From Klebsormidium nitens (lineage: Eukaryota; Streptophyta; Klebsormidiophyceae; Klebsormidiales; Klebsormidiaceae), in assembly GCA_000708835.1 (NCBI GenBank), contig DF237223.1, forward strand, positions 1-64,000: a DNA stretch of 64,000 bases, in the 5' to 3' direction. A model generated the notes under the pieces. That model ran no database searches and had not been told where the DNA came from. It was given only the letters and a program-made list of their open reading frames with translations. This document shows positions 12,829 through 25,567 of the stretch, one piece after another (position 1 is the first letter of the stretch; each line of letters starts with the position of its first letter). Both the position numbers and the translations under genes were made by a program.

Positions 12829-15800
12829 TCAACGGCAATCGGTATACCAGGCGATGATGCCAAGGACCCCCCCAGCTAAGATGGCGACGGGAGCCCACAT
12901 CTGCAACAAGCCCAACCAGATCAGAAGAGCAGCGAAAGATAAGGGACGATAAAGTGGTGCTCGACAACGCTGCTTTCGCTTGAGGGAGCACCGGCAACGG
13001 ATTGCTATAGCGATCCTATCCACCGTTGGGCGTCAAGACACGAAAGGGTCTTGTACCGCAAACACGGCTGCATGGAATGAAGAGTCTGGAGGGTTCTGAA
13101 CAAATGGAGCCGGTGTGCTGTCAAAGATACTTTGAGCCTTACATTGAAAGCCGAGACAGCAACGTAGCCGAGAATCCCAATGACAATGGACGCATTGGGG
13201 AAGGGACTGATGACGAACGCCTTGAGGCCTAGCTGGAAGACGGACGCGTAGATGAGCCCGATCTGCAAAAAAGAGCGTCATCAGTAGGTCAGGAACGCCC
13301 TCAAAAGGGTCTGAGATGCTGAGGAAGGCTGTGCATGACGCGAGCAATGACGGACGGGTGACGGAGATCGCCAAGCTCACGGACAGTGCGATCCTGCCTC
13401 TGCTGACGCAAGCAGGATACAGTGCCTCGAAACCCGCTAGCCTCGACAGTACTTGACAGACTACTTTGAAGCTACGGAACAAACGACACTATCTCCTGGC
13501 TTGTCCACCAGATTAGTACGCAGTACATGCGCAAGCGCCAACTTTTTCCTGAAGAGCACATTGCAGACACAGCTTCCGGGCATGTCCTTTGCGCTTGCGT
13601 AGATTCTGGTCTCGCTTTGCGGGCAGAATCTAGGTCTTGACTGCGGGCCAAAAGTGGGCATCCAAGATTGAGGTGCATTAAGACAAGGATGTTCCTTGAT
13701 AAACTGTGCAGCATTGAGAGATAAGCAGATACGACGCGTCTAGGCATAGAAGCGAGACCGGAGCGCAATGGCTTACAGCGGTCGCATTGAAGCCAGGGAG
13801 CGCCCGACGGTACCTAAAAGGACCACAGCACAACCAAGTAAGATCAAGGAATAAAAACACTCCCCAGGTAGCACCGAATTTGCAGCAAAGAAAGTACCTA
13901 CGGTGCCAATCCCGTTTGGGGCGTTTGGCAATGTCACCGTTGCCCTTGTGCGTCTTGCCGCTTTTCGCCCAGCTTGAACCAGACACTCATCTTGGACCAG
14001 TGGTAGCATCGATGAAGAGACAAAGAACCGTACAACCAAGCCCACCAAACCCTAACCGCGGGTGGCGCCCAGCTTGCAGAAAAGACACTGTAATCACTCC
14101 TGCTGGCGCAGAACGGAGGGCTCACCAGGGCCAGTTCCTGAACTTGGCCCAGAACGGGAGCACGCCGTAGATGAGCATAATGCCCGGGGCGAACAGGCCC
14201 AGCCAGCACGCGATGATGCCAGGGAAGCCCCCGACCTGGAGCATAAACGGTAAAGAGCAGTCAGAAAAGTGTCCGGATGGCTGGCTGGCAAGCACGTTCC
14301 CAGCAAAAGGAGGTCGAAATACTTCGATGTTGAGTAGCATTTGGTTGGAGAGTGAGAACGACGGCTACACTCAAAATCAAAGGCCGCCCGCAAAGCAGTT
14401 GATGCCGCGCTTCAAAGACTCAGAGACGTCAGCAACTCAAGATCGACAGATGGGCGATCAAGTCAATTCCAGCGTGCAACGAGGAACTTGCCGTGAGTAC
14501 TGAAACTACACACATTGCTTGGTTATACAAAATCTACGAAAAGGAGCCCTTACAATGGCGCCGAGATAGGCCGCGAAGTTGAAGAGCGGCCCGGGCATGG
14601 CTTGCGCCACGGCGAGCCCCGCCAAAAACTGCTGCTCCGTGACCCACGTGTCCGGCGACTCAACGCGGACGCAGTTGTTGGACGGCGTGCTGAAGGTGTT
14701 GTTGCCGCCGGACGTGTAAATGGGCGTGCAGACCGTGTTGTACTTCACCACTTGCTGGTCGATGATGGGCAGCACCACCTGGCCGCCGCCAAAGATGATG
14801 GACCCCGTCACGTAGAACGACTGCGAAGGAGGAGCGGGGGGGCGTTCAAAAATTGCCGGGGCGCTCTGGTGGCGTCGGAAGGCTCTGGAAGGCATTGAAC
14901 TTGAAAAGCAGACGGGGGAGGTGCCCACAAAAGGTTGAGAAAGATTGAAGAATTTGCTTGAGGGGGACATACAAGGCGGTACCTTTTTGAACGCCGAAGA
15001 GGCTGGTCGTTTATGTCCACATATCGTTGACCATTTTCCCATCTTCTAGGGAGGCTTCCTGGAGCTTTCTGGGCAGATGGAAAGCGTGGGACAATGAAAA
15101 TTGGATACAAAAGCCGGGATTTCGTTTCAACCATCAAGCTGGCCAGGGCTGCTGGTCTGCTGACATCAGCATAACCGATAGCGCTTCCAATTCCCTCGTA
15201 GTACCAGTCTCCGAACGATTGAGTTTAATCCTACTGAGCTTTGACCGTAGAATACTTGACGAGGAAGAGAAGCAGCACAGCATTCTATCGGCTGCAAGGC
15301 AGAGCCTCACCTCGAACCAGTGCAAGAACTTGGCGCTCTCGTAGTTGGTGTTGTTCTTGCCAATGACGACGCCGATGAGGATCGACAGCCAGAAGGCCAG
15401 CAGTATTCCGCCGCCATACATGCTGAGCCCAAACCGCTCGACCTTGGAGTCGGACGAACTGATGCTCAGGTCCTTCTTGCGCTCAGTAACAATCGTCAGG
15501 ATGCCGCCTGGCCAGAAGGCAGAATTGCAACCGTTCAGAACGCTCGCTGGTGACAACCTCTGACCATGTTCAATTGTTTCGTGACCTCGAAAAAAATGAG
15601 CACTCACAGAGTTCCAGCAAACACGTCTTGCTTACTGCTTCGGAGAGCAAATACAGCAAAGCCACCTCCTCAAACAGAGAGAAAAGCGCACGAACCGAAG
15701 CAATACAATGTCCTCAACGGCGTCGCTAACACTCCCTACTTCGACTTGCCAGGTGGATCTCGTGACACGCCGCCGCAAGAAGCATGCCTGTAATCCTGAT

Positions 15801-17578
15801 TACGAATCTGTCTTCGCGTTTGAAATCTGTGCGCTCACCGATCGCAATGAGCGTCGGGAAAATCCACTGGGACGCGTAGTAGTAGGTGACTCCCGCCGAA
15901 ATGGCGCAGCAGAAGATTGTAACCCTGTTCTTGCACAGCTTTTTGGACAACGAATACGCAGCGTCCGCAACCAGGGCCACGGCAACAGCGGACAGTCCGG
16001 CGGAGAAGGACCGGAGCCAGTTTGCCGGTTCAACCAGAAACTGCAGTCGTCCCAGGAAGGAGAGGGTTTAACGAGTGACGTTGTGCTGCAAATATACGCA
16101 ACACAGGCTCACTAAACTCCTGCTTTTCAGAAGATCTTCGGTGCTGACGTGAAAACAAGCGACGGCCGAGCTTTCAGAAGGTCGAAAAGGTGTAGCCGAC
16201 CCTGCCAATGTCACGAGCACGGCACTTAAAACAATGAAGCAAAGACGGAAGGACTTGGCAACATAGAGGCACTGTGTGGAATTGATTCGACAAACGACTG
16301 AACACATATTTTCACGTACCTTCCCCGCTCCAAAGCCCACGATGCTCATCATGATTAGTCCCGGGTACTGGAAGAGGATCCCCGACAGCAGCCCGCCCGT
16401 GACCCCCTTTTGCACGATACCAAGCGAGAAGGACATCTGGGTGGACGTGGGGCCGGGCATGCACGAGCCGAGGGCCAGCAACTCCACAAACACGCCGTCG
16501 CTCATCCACCTGTCAATGAGAAGTTCTTGAGTTGAGTATGTGTGCCCCGAAGCTTTCCCTTTCCTTCGACGGGTCTCTTGGGTGCTTTGGAGGATACTCC
16601 GACTGCAAAAAGTTCCAACAAGGTTGCAGAGACCACTTGACTTCGGCCCTGTCGAAACGAGAGCAAGAGTTCCTTCTCTCAAGCGGACGCGACCTGAACA
16701 TGCTACTGCGATGCCACATACTTGAATCTAGGAAGCGGCAACTGAAGTACGAATTCTCGAAAGAACTACCCAAAGGATCATGCCTCAAAATCAACGCAGA
16801 TGAGCTTTTTTGAGGTCATAGTACAAACACTACGTCCAGCCCGCACGTGCAGACGAGACTTCAAAGCAACCGGCTTTGCTCAAGACTGTATAGAAAAGCG
16901 ATGCTTGGGCTAAGATGAGCAACACGAGTTTGAGAACTATCATGCCTGCCTCACTTCATTCTCTCTACGAAGGCCTTGTGGAACTGCCCGATGTGCGCTG
17001 CAGGCCCACCAAAGGCCGTCCACCCGAGAATGCAGAAGGCCTTGAAGATGCCCCAATAACCAACTCTGGCGAACTGCAGGGACGAAGATGATGTCAGGCT
17101 GCGTGAAGATGATGTCAGGGGAAAGCTTTTTGTAGACAATTTGCATAACGTCAAAGGCTCAAAAGGACAGCGTTGCCTGGACACTATCTTGATGTTTCAC
17201 ACTGTAAAAGCGCTCTCCAGATGCGCTGACAATATCGAGTGCATGTCCACAACTTGTCCCCTACTGCAATTCAAAAAATAACTAAGGAACAAGCATTTCC
17301 TTTTCAGGCGCCAACCGCGGTACGTGCAGAGAACGCTTGAACCTTCCCGACAAGACCCGTTTCAGAATCTGATTCCCTGGAATTTACCAAGAGAGCGGGC
17401 AAAGTACCTTTGGTTCATCTTCGTTCATAGCAGGAATGCCTTCCTCTATCTTATCTTCCGGAGGACCAGCCTCCTCTCTCCGGCTCTCACCATGCTGCAT
17501 TATCGCATCCTCCGCTCTACTTGCTCGGTGTAAATCTGCCCGAGTCTCAAACGGAGGAGCTCCAGCCATCTCTACCAA
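12829..17578 (-). CDS. Chromate/anion transporter, CHR family (tandem copy B), 494 aa
   Basis: Exons in transcript order: 17408-17578, 16955-17073, 16320-16509, 15839-16040, 15311-15507, 14554-14820, 14126-14235, 13777-13813, 13143-13262, 12829-12900 (stop TGA); 1485 nt in frame. The first exon (57 aa, starts MVEMAGAPPFETRADL) is acidic and probably cytosolic. The rest is a two-half CHR protein: AFGGPAAHIGQFHKAFVE and LGSCMPGPTSTQMSFSLG in half 1; SIIFGGGQVVLPIIDQQVV, TWVTEQQFLAGLAVAQAMPGP and PGIIACWLGLFAPGIMLIYG in half 2. Eight of the nine core exons have exactly the same length and phase as copy A; the ninth differs by one codon. The N-terminal exons and introns differ, so this is an old tandem duplication. 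The extracytosolic loop differs between copies while keeping both Cys. Function as in copy A: probable oxyanion transport, membrane unknown. Confidence 0.9.
17084..17119. repeat. Two copies of a 15-base repeat in a CHR-B intron
   Basis: GAAGATGATGTCAGG occurs at 17084-17098 and again at 17105-17119, a 21-base period. It lies just upstream (in transcript sense) of the acceptor of the second exon of CHR copy B. Probably simple slippage. Confidence 0.7.
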
Positions 17579-18424
17579 GGCCTGGGCCTGCAGGAAAACA
17601 GGCTAAGCCCTTTCAAACTACAGACAGGGACGTGCCCCCTGCCAGACAAAGTGCACGTCAACCCTCTCTAGGTTCACACCTCTTCTGAGATATTTTCATC
17701 CAGGATTGTGTACAATTATCTTGTGTATGCTCCTAAACAAGAACTATTGTGGCAAGAATACTTCTTCTACAAGTCATTAACAAATGCCCTGTGTTGTGCG
17801 ACCATCAAAGCCAAAGCAATTGCACTGGGACCAGACTGCCAGATGCTAGCTCACCTTCTCAATGTCTGCAGGCCCAGCCACCTCCACTCCTTTGCCCACC
17901 ATGTCTTACAGTTGCTCAAAGCAGGCGGATTGCTTAGACGGTCCAGATGTCAAAATAAAACCTGCAAAAAATCGACCACTTTTTTAAAGTGCCTTTTGCA
18001 ATTTAGGGGGTTCGTCCACTAAGCGGTCGACCTTTGTTTCCTGAACTCCCATCGGCTGAAACCCCCTGTTTCCGGTGAACCAGTCTTACACTGACCGGTC
18101 TTCCAGGAACCCCGTGCCACGTCGGTGGGCAAGAAAATGCATTTTCGCTACTGGTGGAATCCAGCGGTGCTAAGATAATTTCACTGGTCGTCCAAAGCTA
18201 CCGGTGACATCAGCCAATAAAGCAGGTGGCGCGCACCGTGGGGGCTCGAAACCCAATGATTAAGTAGCCTGTCTACACCTGGTGCCTCCGTTTTTAAGAT
18301 GAAGACCGACCAGAAGAAGGACCGGAGGCCCCTTCATTGAGCGGAGATCGGTCTTCAATACTCTGAATTCCTGTTGGCCAGCTCCACATCCTTCCGGTCT
18401 TTCTAGGTGATCTTTGAATCTCCT
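17579..18424. other. Intergenic stretch left of the foldback
   Basis: No supported exon. It should include the promoter of CHR copy B (leftward). Several short low-similarity inverted motifs around ACCGGT/GACCGG occur at 18080-18400, giving a repeat-rich look, but no transposase frame is visible. Confidence 0.35.
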
Positions 18425-19225
18425 CTTAAGGTCGAACTTCCCTAATTCGATGCGCGCGCCCGCGTTTGACGTCCTGGGGAACGTCTTCGCTAATAACAAG
18501 AGCGTCGCTCAATATTTTCGCATTCTGTTTTCTGCATGTGGAAGGGCTTTACAAAAGTTACCTTTAGAGCCACTAGCCGGCCGAAACCGACCACTCTAGC
18601 TACATGGTCAAAACGGCGATCTTGCCACTTTTTGGGCATTTTCTGAGCACTGGGTCCCTTTACGCATTGGGTTATGGGGGTCGCTCCAGCAAAATTTTTG
18701 GAGATCGAGGAGGGGGAAACATTATATTCGATCAGTGGGGCATCTTTTGGAACATTTTTCAAGATCTTTTGACAGAGGAATTTTCAATGAGACAGGTTCA
18801 AAGTTGACCCAAAGCCAATTTTGCCCAGTTTTCGAGTTTGGTCAATTTTGAACCTTTCTCATTGAAAATTCCTCTGTCGAAAAGATCTTGAAAAATGTTC
18901 CAAAAGATGCCCCACTGATCGAATATAATGTTTCCCCCTCCTCGATCTCCAAAAATTTTGCTGGAGCGACCCCCATAACCCAATACGTAAAGGGACCCAG
19001 TGCTCAGAAAATGCCCAAAAAGTGGCAAAATTGCCGTTTTGACCATGTAGCTAGAGTGGTCGGTTTCGGCCGGCTAGTGGCTCTAAAGGTAGCTTTTGTA
19101 AAGCCCTTCCACATGCAGAAAACAGAATGCGAAAATATTGAGCGACGCTCTTGTTATTAGCGAAGACGTCCCCCAGGACGTCAAACGCGCGCGCGCGCAT
19201 CGAATTAGGGAAGTTCGACCTTAAG
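18425..19225. repeat. Large near-perfect inverted repeat (foldback element)
   Basis: The left arm (18425-18809, starts CTTAAGGTCGAAC) is the reverse complement of the right arm (18840-19225, ends GTTCGACCTTAAG) with only scattered mismatches; the spacer is about 30 bases (18810-18839). The open frames predicted in both arms are the same sequence read from opposite strands, so I do not call a gene. Candidate identities: a non-autonomous foldback/MITE-like element, or a locus giving a long hairpin RNA that could feed small-RNA production. I saw no obvious target-site duplication flanking the arms. Confidence 0.9.
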
Positions 19226-21077
19226 GAACTCCAACCGCTCAGTGGAAAAAGGGCCTTATTCCTGGTACGCGGATCAAAACTTCCAACTTGCATGGCAGGC
19301 TCGACTCTCCTAAGCAAGAATCTTGTTGATTGCTAGGGCTTACAATCTGCGTCAAGGGCATAATAAATCATGTGCTTACGATGAGGCCCAACGAATCTGA
19401 TGGGGCAACCTTGCTAAGGTGCCAAAATGGATTCCTAAAGCCCACCCTTGAGTTGGCCTTTGCCTCCCAAACTGAATCAAAGGTCTAGTTTTTGAGGAAA
19501 ACAACAGACCACCATGAAGAACTTTGAAGCAGACAGCTCCATAGAATTCGCAAGATGACATCATCAAACAAAGCTGTCATCGAAAAGGGCTAATCAACCA
19601 ACTTCCGTCAACACCCTGCTGTCCTTGTGAAGATCCAACAACCAATGTGATAGACAAGGTTAAGGAAGCAATCTGAAACCTCTTCTTTGCCAGAAAACAG
19701 CCTTATTATGCCCAGAAGAGTGAGAGGCTACAGGAAGGGTCCCTGAAAATCTGCCCATGCTCTATTTACAACATTACTCGCTTACCACCACTGCAATCAC
19801 AGAATGCACCTGATCTCTGACTACGCAAAGTACATGAACGCTCTAAAAGATCATCTGCCAACGTTTGACAACTGATACCGAGAAAATGAGCAGGCTTCTC
19901 CAGGAGAGATTTCATCAATAGAGTTGCTTCGCTGCCTGGGAGAAGAGCAAAAAGCGTCCTCCTTTGAATGGAATCAAGATCTTGCTTTCCTCCGTCCTTC
20001 TTCTCTATGCATGCCTGTTCCAGTTCAACATGTTACATGCCACCCCTAGCATCGAGTGTGACCCTTGGCTTTATACGAGCCGCCCAAGAAGAAACTCAAA
20101 ACCTCTTTTGAAGAAGCTGCCAGCTCAACGAAACTCAAAGCTGAAATAAGCACCATATACCAAGATCCGAACAGGACAGCTGGGAACGGGATGAGCTCAC
20201 CTGCAGATTGCACCAGCGCCTTCGTGTGCCGCCTTTCAATCCTCCACCGATGATGTAAGTGGCCCCTCCAGTTGTTCTACACCAAAAAGTGGCAGGCGAG
20301 TCACGAGACCCTTACGAAGAAGAACGCTACCGAATCCTAGCAAACGCCAAGCCCTAGTGTCCCTAGCATCCTTGCGGTTCCTGCCGCCGCTTGCTTCGCC
20401 AGCGTTGCTGGGTCAGAACACATGTCTCCACTCAATGGCACAATGGGAGGGCTTGTACCTACCGTACCTGAACGTCACTGTATTACAGCTAGTACAATGT
20501 GCACAGCAATTGCTGCCCTCCCCAGCCGTGCCGCGGAGCCAAGATTCCGTTTCCTGCCGAGGCCCTGTTCGGTCTTGGTGATGTTCCGTCTGCTCCGTAG
20601 GTTTCCTGAGGCGGAGGCGAGAGGTGGCCAGCGCAAGGCCCACCAAAGATTCCTCTTCCCTGGTTCGACACAGACGGTTGCGCCCTCGAAAAGTCTCTGC
20701 AATCGAGGGCTGCGATGCACGCGTTTGTACAACTTTCGACGGCCCAAAGTTGGTCTGTTCTTTCTCTCGCTGGCCTCAGTGGTGTGGACAATGTCGCGCT
20801 CTAGTTCTTGCTCCCCCAGGAGATTCAGAATTGCAGCAGCTCGAGCTAGTCTATGTCAGCTCACATTGCACAATGACACATACCGACCCGGTAATAATAT
20901 TATCCTACGGTTGTCAAAAGCAGGGAGGGCGCCATGGCACCATGCAAGGATCTGGCTGCTGGGGAAGAGACCCTACCAAGCACAATTGTGATGCTACAGT
21001 ATTGCTACTCTTGAGCACACAGAAAAAGTGAAAACTTTAAGTTTATTGACCGCAGGCAACAAAATTGGCAGTCAAGC
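19226..21077. other. Long gene-poor stretch before the ZIP gene
   Basis: About 1.85 kb. Overlapping open frames at 20422-20991 (+), 20624-21031 (+) and 20475-20747 (-) have arginine- and serine-rich translations with no recognisable domain and compete for the same bases. The last few hundred bases should hold the promoter and 5' UTR of the ZIP transporter gene. The rest may be decayed repeat sequence. Confidence 0.35.
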
Positions 21078-24000
21078 ATGGAGGGCATGTCAGTCATAGC
21101 CTTCAAACTTTGCTCTGTGGGGACTATCCTGGTCATCAGCCTGGTCGGAAGTTTTCTTCCGCTGAAACTGCGAACCGTCTCTGCCGAGAAAAGGGTGAGC
21201 TTGGTTGTCCCCACCAGTCGCTCACAATGGAAGAAAACCTTGAGGGCGACACTCCATTTACGTTGCTGACATGTTTTCCATCTTCAAAAGTCCACTTGTT
21301 TCTGCATGTTAAGGTCCATCATACCTAGCTGCATTGCTGCTTGACCAAGTCAGAGCCATTCGCAACCCCTTTCTGTTCCCCACTGGATTCACGTACTGTG
21401 TCCTGATGCTTTTGTCAGAGCGGTGGCCAAATGCTGCTTCATTCCAGATTTGCCCACGGATTCAGCTTCAAGCTTTTCTATAGCGAGCTCCTTGATCACC
21501 AGATGATTCTCTGTGGCACAGAACATGGTGACGGATCTGAGCCGCTTCTTCACTGCGGGTGTCTTCCTCGGAGTGGGGCTCATTCACATGCTGCCAGAGG
21601 CAGCGGACAATCTGCAGAAGCTGGGCATCGGCAGGGTCGGGAAAAGAAACTTTCCGGTGGCGTACCTCATATGTGCTTTGGGAGTGGTCATCATCTGGTT
21701 TCTTGAGCAGCACACGTTCAGGTGCAGAATAGCGCCCCGGACCCCTTGCTCCACTGCAATCAGCTCACTGATGCGGATGCGACGAACGGAAATTTTTCTG
21801 ATGCTCTTCCGCACCAGACAATCCCTCTCTGAACGACAGAGTGTTTGAAGAACAATCAATGATGGCGATTGAACGCGGACGTATGTTACCTTGGTCTCTG
21901 ATAGCAAGCAACTGAAAGTTTTTCTTGGAACCCACACCAAGAAATGTGCCATGTTTTTTTCCTTTTCATTGTGCTCATGCACCTTGCTCGCGTTTTCCAG
22001 GGACCGCTCACGAATGATGGCTGTCGCCGCCAACGCCCATAAGCGGGGAGGGGCAAGCATCTGCTTTGTACGCGTCGAGCCCGTGTCCACATACGGCATG
22101 ATCGTTGATTCGTCTGACGGCTCTCGGTCTCCAGTTGTGCGCATACGCCCAGCGCCACCGAGTTACGTTCCCCCTCTTCTACAGAACGTGGATGAGACAC
22201 GCGCGCTTTTGTTGCCGGCAGAGGGAGTGTCATCTGGCAGGGGGGTATGGGAAGAGAGTGAAGCAGTGAGGACGGGGCCCCCCGCTGAGGACGTGCGGTT
22301 GTTGATACCACTTGAGGGGCAGCAGCCTGTTGTAGAGGGGGGCAAGGAAGTCCTGATCCCAGTGCGTTCTCTCAGAGAGGCTGGGACGGGGGGTTCCGGC
22401 GAAGTTCGAATAGGGGGAGAATCACAGGGAAGCGATCTAGAGGCGGGGGGTGCTGCGGTTAGTGGCAATCTCAAGAAGGCGGGGAGGCGCTCCTCGGGTG
22501 ATGACGGTCATTCTTGCTCCAGTCATTCCAGCTTGCATCGAACAGGTTCGGGGCCTGAAGGAGGAGGGTCTCTCAGTCGAGAAAACTCGGCCAAGCGCGC
22601 AAAGGGGGGGCAAAGAAGAGGGGGGGCGAAGCTGAAGCGCAATGAGTCGGGAAGTCTGTGGTCTCCGCAGGCAATCAATTGTCCAGTGGTGCTGCATGAG
22701 GTTGGTGCCTCAAGGAACTTGGCTTCTTCCAACATCTGCTTCTAAATGTGAATTGTAACTCGATTTAGCCCTCTGGTATAGAAGGCTCCGTGCGTAACTG
22801 CCACCAGATTTTAACAAAAGACTTTCTTGTCTGTTTAGAGGAAGGCCAAACCACCCGTTCCTCCCTAAAAGCTCAGATGAGCAGCCATTTTAAGGGACAA
22901 CGCTCCTCCAGTTTTGCAGATTCCCAGCTTTTGGATTCTTCTCGCATTTTGTTTGTGCTTCTATATCTCTCGAAGCTGCCATTCACACTTCCCCAACTCC
23001 TCTTTTCTTTAGGACCTGTTCACCCACCCCGAACACCGCCACCGCCACACCCACTCCGAGCCGGGGGGTCACAGCGGCCACTCGCACGAAGGCTTTGTTT
23101 CCCCCCCCTGCCCGCCAGACGACCACCGGCAGCTGCACCACCATTCGCACACTGCGGAGCACCACCACGTGATGCTCTCGGGGGGCTCGGGCATGGCCTA
23201 CATCCTGGCGTCGCTCTTCTCGCTGCACTCGTTCGTGGTCGGGGCCGCGTTTGGGATCGGGCGCGAGATAGACCAGGTAAGGCTGTGCTTTATTCTTACC
23301 GCTTTACTACTTCTAGTTGTGTCGCGCGTTGTTTATTGGACAGCTGTGCTTGGCGACTTACGGCGGGCTCGTCTCAGACTCCTGCACCTTTTGGGCTTGG
23401 CGAAGTGCTCAGAAGAGTTCGGCGCCTCAGAAACCGCTCATCGCCCTTGACTTGTCTTCTCGTCTTGACAGTCAGCCCAATCATGAATACACGACCTTAA
23501 GATCGCCGTCTCGGGTTATGTCTTTGAAGCACATCGGTACTTGCATTCATTACCCACCCGTTCGTGTTTCTCAGGGCGCCATCTCGCTCCTCATCGCCGT
23601 TCTCGCACACAAGGGCACCGAGGCCTTCTCGGTGGGGGTCCAGTTTGCTGCTGAGGGCGTCCCCCTGTCGCGGGTGGTGACCATCATGCTGCTCTACTGC
23701 GCGATGACCCCCCTCGGCGTCTTTGTGGGCATGGCCGAGCTGCTGGTGCGTGGTACCACCGGGCGGATCGTTGAAAGCATCACGCAGGCCTTCGGAGCAG
23801 GTGAGCGTAGCGGGTCACGGGGAGGGGCAGGCCGAATCTTGGAAGCGTGACTTGACGTATGAAGCGTGCCTTGATGGTGAAGCCGTGGCTGGATGTTTTG
23901 GTTTATGAGCGGCGGTCGTCGAGAGTATTTCGAGGTTGTGGATATGCGTTTTGGAGGCCGTCACTGGGTTTCGCCTCAAGGTGTCTAGGGTGTTCGCGGT

Positions 24001-24284
24001 AGCAAAGCGACACCGTTCGTGTACCAACTCGTGGTTGTTCACGGATCTTGCTGCACCCGACCCTTCCCAGCTCGTGCCTGTCGTGTAGCAGCTGGCACCC
24101 CTCGCAGTACTTGCCCGCCACTTGACCGTCCGCTTCAAATGCTTTCGCAGGCACGGTTTTGTACATAGTCATGATGCAGTTGACCGACCAGGACGGGATG
24201 GGTGCGCTGCCCAACCGCTGGGTGCAAGCTGCGCTAATCCTCCTGGGGCTAGGGATCATGAGCGCCGTTGCACTCGTGGCATGA
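21078..24284 (+). CDS. ZIP-family metal transporter with long His-rich loop, 6 exons, 546 aa
   Basis: Exons: 21078-21194, 21522-21721, 22001-22700, 23013-23276, 23575-23800, 24151-24284 (1641 nt in frame, stop TGA). Residues about 10-30 form TM1. Exon 2 gives RFFTAGVFLGVGLIHMLPEA (TM2) and the TM3 segment ending IIWFLEQ. Exon 3 adds an unusual insert of about 230 residues rich in Pro, Gly, Ser and Arg. Exon 4 opens with a histidine cluster (16 His in about 50 residues, e.g. HPEHRHRHTH and HHHSHTAEHHH), then TM4 with LHSFVVGAAFGIG. Exon 5 holds TM5 with the metal-site motif HKGTEAFSVGVQF, then TM6; exon 6 ends with TM7-8. This is the ZIP (SLC39) layout, moving Zn, Fe or related divalent metals into the cytosol. 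The His cluster lies in the variable cytosolic TM3-TM4 loop. The donor after exon 3 (GAG|GTTGGT) is weak but keeps phase. Confidence 0.87.
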
Positions 24285-25567
24285 CCAGCTGTATAGGTTT
24301 CCACGGCTGCCAATCTGCGCCTTATTAGAGTTTTAATTTCTCTGAAAGACAGTCAGATCAGCGCCCTGCAATCATGGAACATCGAAATCGGAGATATTGT
24401 AGCAGTAGGCCTGCGTTTGGATCCGGTTAATGCGGCGAAAGGTGGCTAAAATACTTTGGTATATCTCAAAGCAAGCAGAAGGAAGCCAGACGTTAGTTCT
24501 GTGCAAGCGCACACGGGTCTGCGTTGTACAGGTCTACTTAATCAGACAGGTAGCAGGTTTCGTTAACCCATTGCACTCATCATTCGTCTTCCAATTGATA
24601 TTGAACACTGTACATAAGCTTCAATGATCCCTGTCATGCTTGTTATGTCAGAAATGTGTGACTAAAGTTATCCACATTCACATGGTGAAACGTGATCTTG
24701 TCCAACAGTACATGATCAAGTCTAAGAGTCGCTCGCTAATTCATCTCGATCTTATTCATCCAGCAAAATGATATGAGTGATGATCGTCATTATAGTATTT
24801 GATTATGTCTGTCTGCATATGTTGCATCACAATCGGGCCAGGAAGCTATATACACAGTTGAGGACGATGCAGGTGTTGTATAAGTACGTGCGCGCATGCT
24901 GCATTCAAAAGCGGGCGGGCTAGCTCATCATGGGCTGACTCATCAAGTGTAAGGCAGCTGCTCGCACGCTGAGGGCTGGTGACGTGCATGTCTGGAAGAT
25001 CAGTCAGTGTGCCGCCCTCGGACACCGTTTCTGAGAGGTATGCGCCCCGATGCGGTAAGAAGGCATACGGCTGGCTCTGGTCACTGGTGTGCCGCCCACT
25101 TATCGCTGGTGTCGACATCAATCAGCAGTCCGAGAAAGTGCTCCTCTGACTATTCTCCGTTCCTCTGGGCACCGCTTCGAGGTGAGCTTACATTAGCCGT
25201 CATGAAAGGAATCTATTCACATGCTGGAGTGTCACGGCTTGGATAGTCTTACTCTCTATCTATTTGCTTTTCGCGCGGAAGAACCGGTGCGACAGCTGGA
25301 CAGAAGCAGCTGAGCAGCTTTAGGGGAGTTTTTGTCGGGCTCGAACATCCTGTGCTTACTTGAAAGCCACTGCACTATACGAGACTATATCGCCGGTCCC
25401 TCCTGAGTTCTAGAACAGGGGTTGGCTTTCTCTTGAAAGTCTCAGCTAAAGAGATCAGAGGACTCCGACAGATTTTGCGAAACTGTGGGGGACGAGTGAG
25501 AGGGACGTGTGACTTTCCCCTCGTTTGAAAGCTACGCCCATCCTCTTTTGGCAGCTGTCTCTACGAC
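24285..25567. other. Intergenic stretch, no gene seen
   Basis: About 1.3 kb between the ZIP gene and an intronless gene, both rightward. It should hold the 3' UTR of the first and the promoter of the second. I see no conserved coding segment or repeat worth naming. Confidence 0.45.

Noticed and set aside
18604-19046. Two similar ORFs beginning MVKTAILPLFGHFL on opposite strands
   Set aside because: They are the two arms of the foldback read in opposite directions. There are no known domains and no sign of a real gene.
20422-21031. Arg/Ser-rich open frames upstream of the ZIP gene
   Set aside because: They overlap in several frames and lack domains, and probably lie in UTR or repeat sequence.
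21431-21706. Open frame in a different frame over ZIP exon 2
   Set aside because: The frame starting after the CAG at 21519-21521 gives the ZIP TM2 motif with HMLPEA. The other frame has no ZIP similarity.
22163-22735. Several minus-strand open frames opposite ZIP exon 3
   Set aside because: GC-rich low-complexity coding sequence leaves antisense frames open. No independent support.
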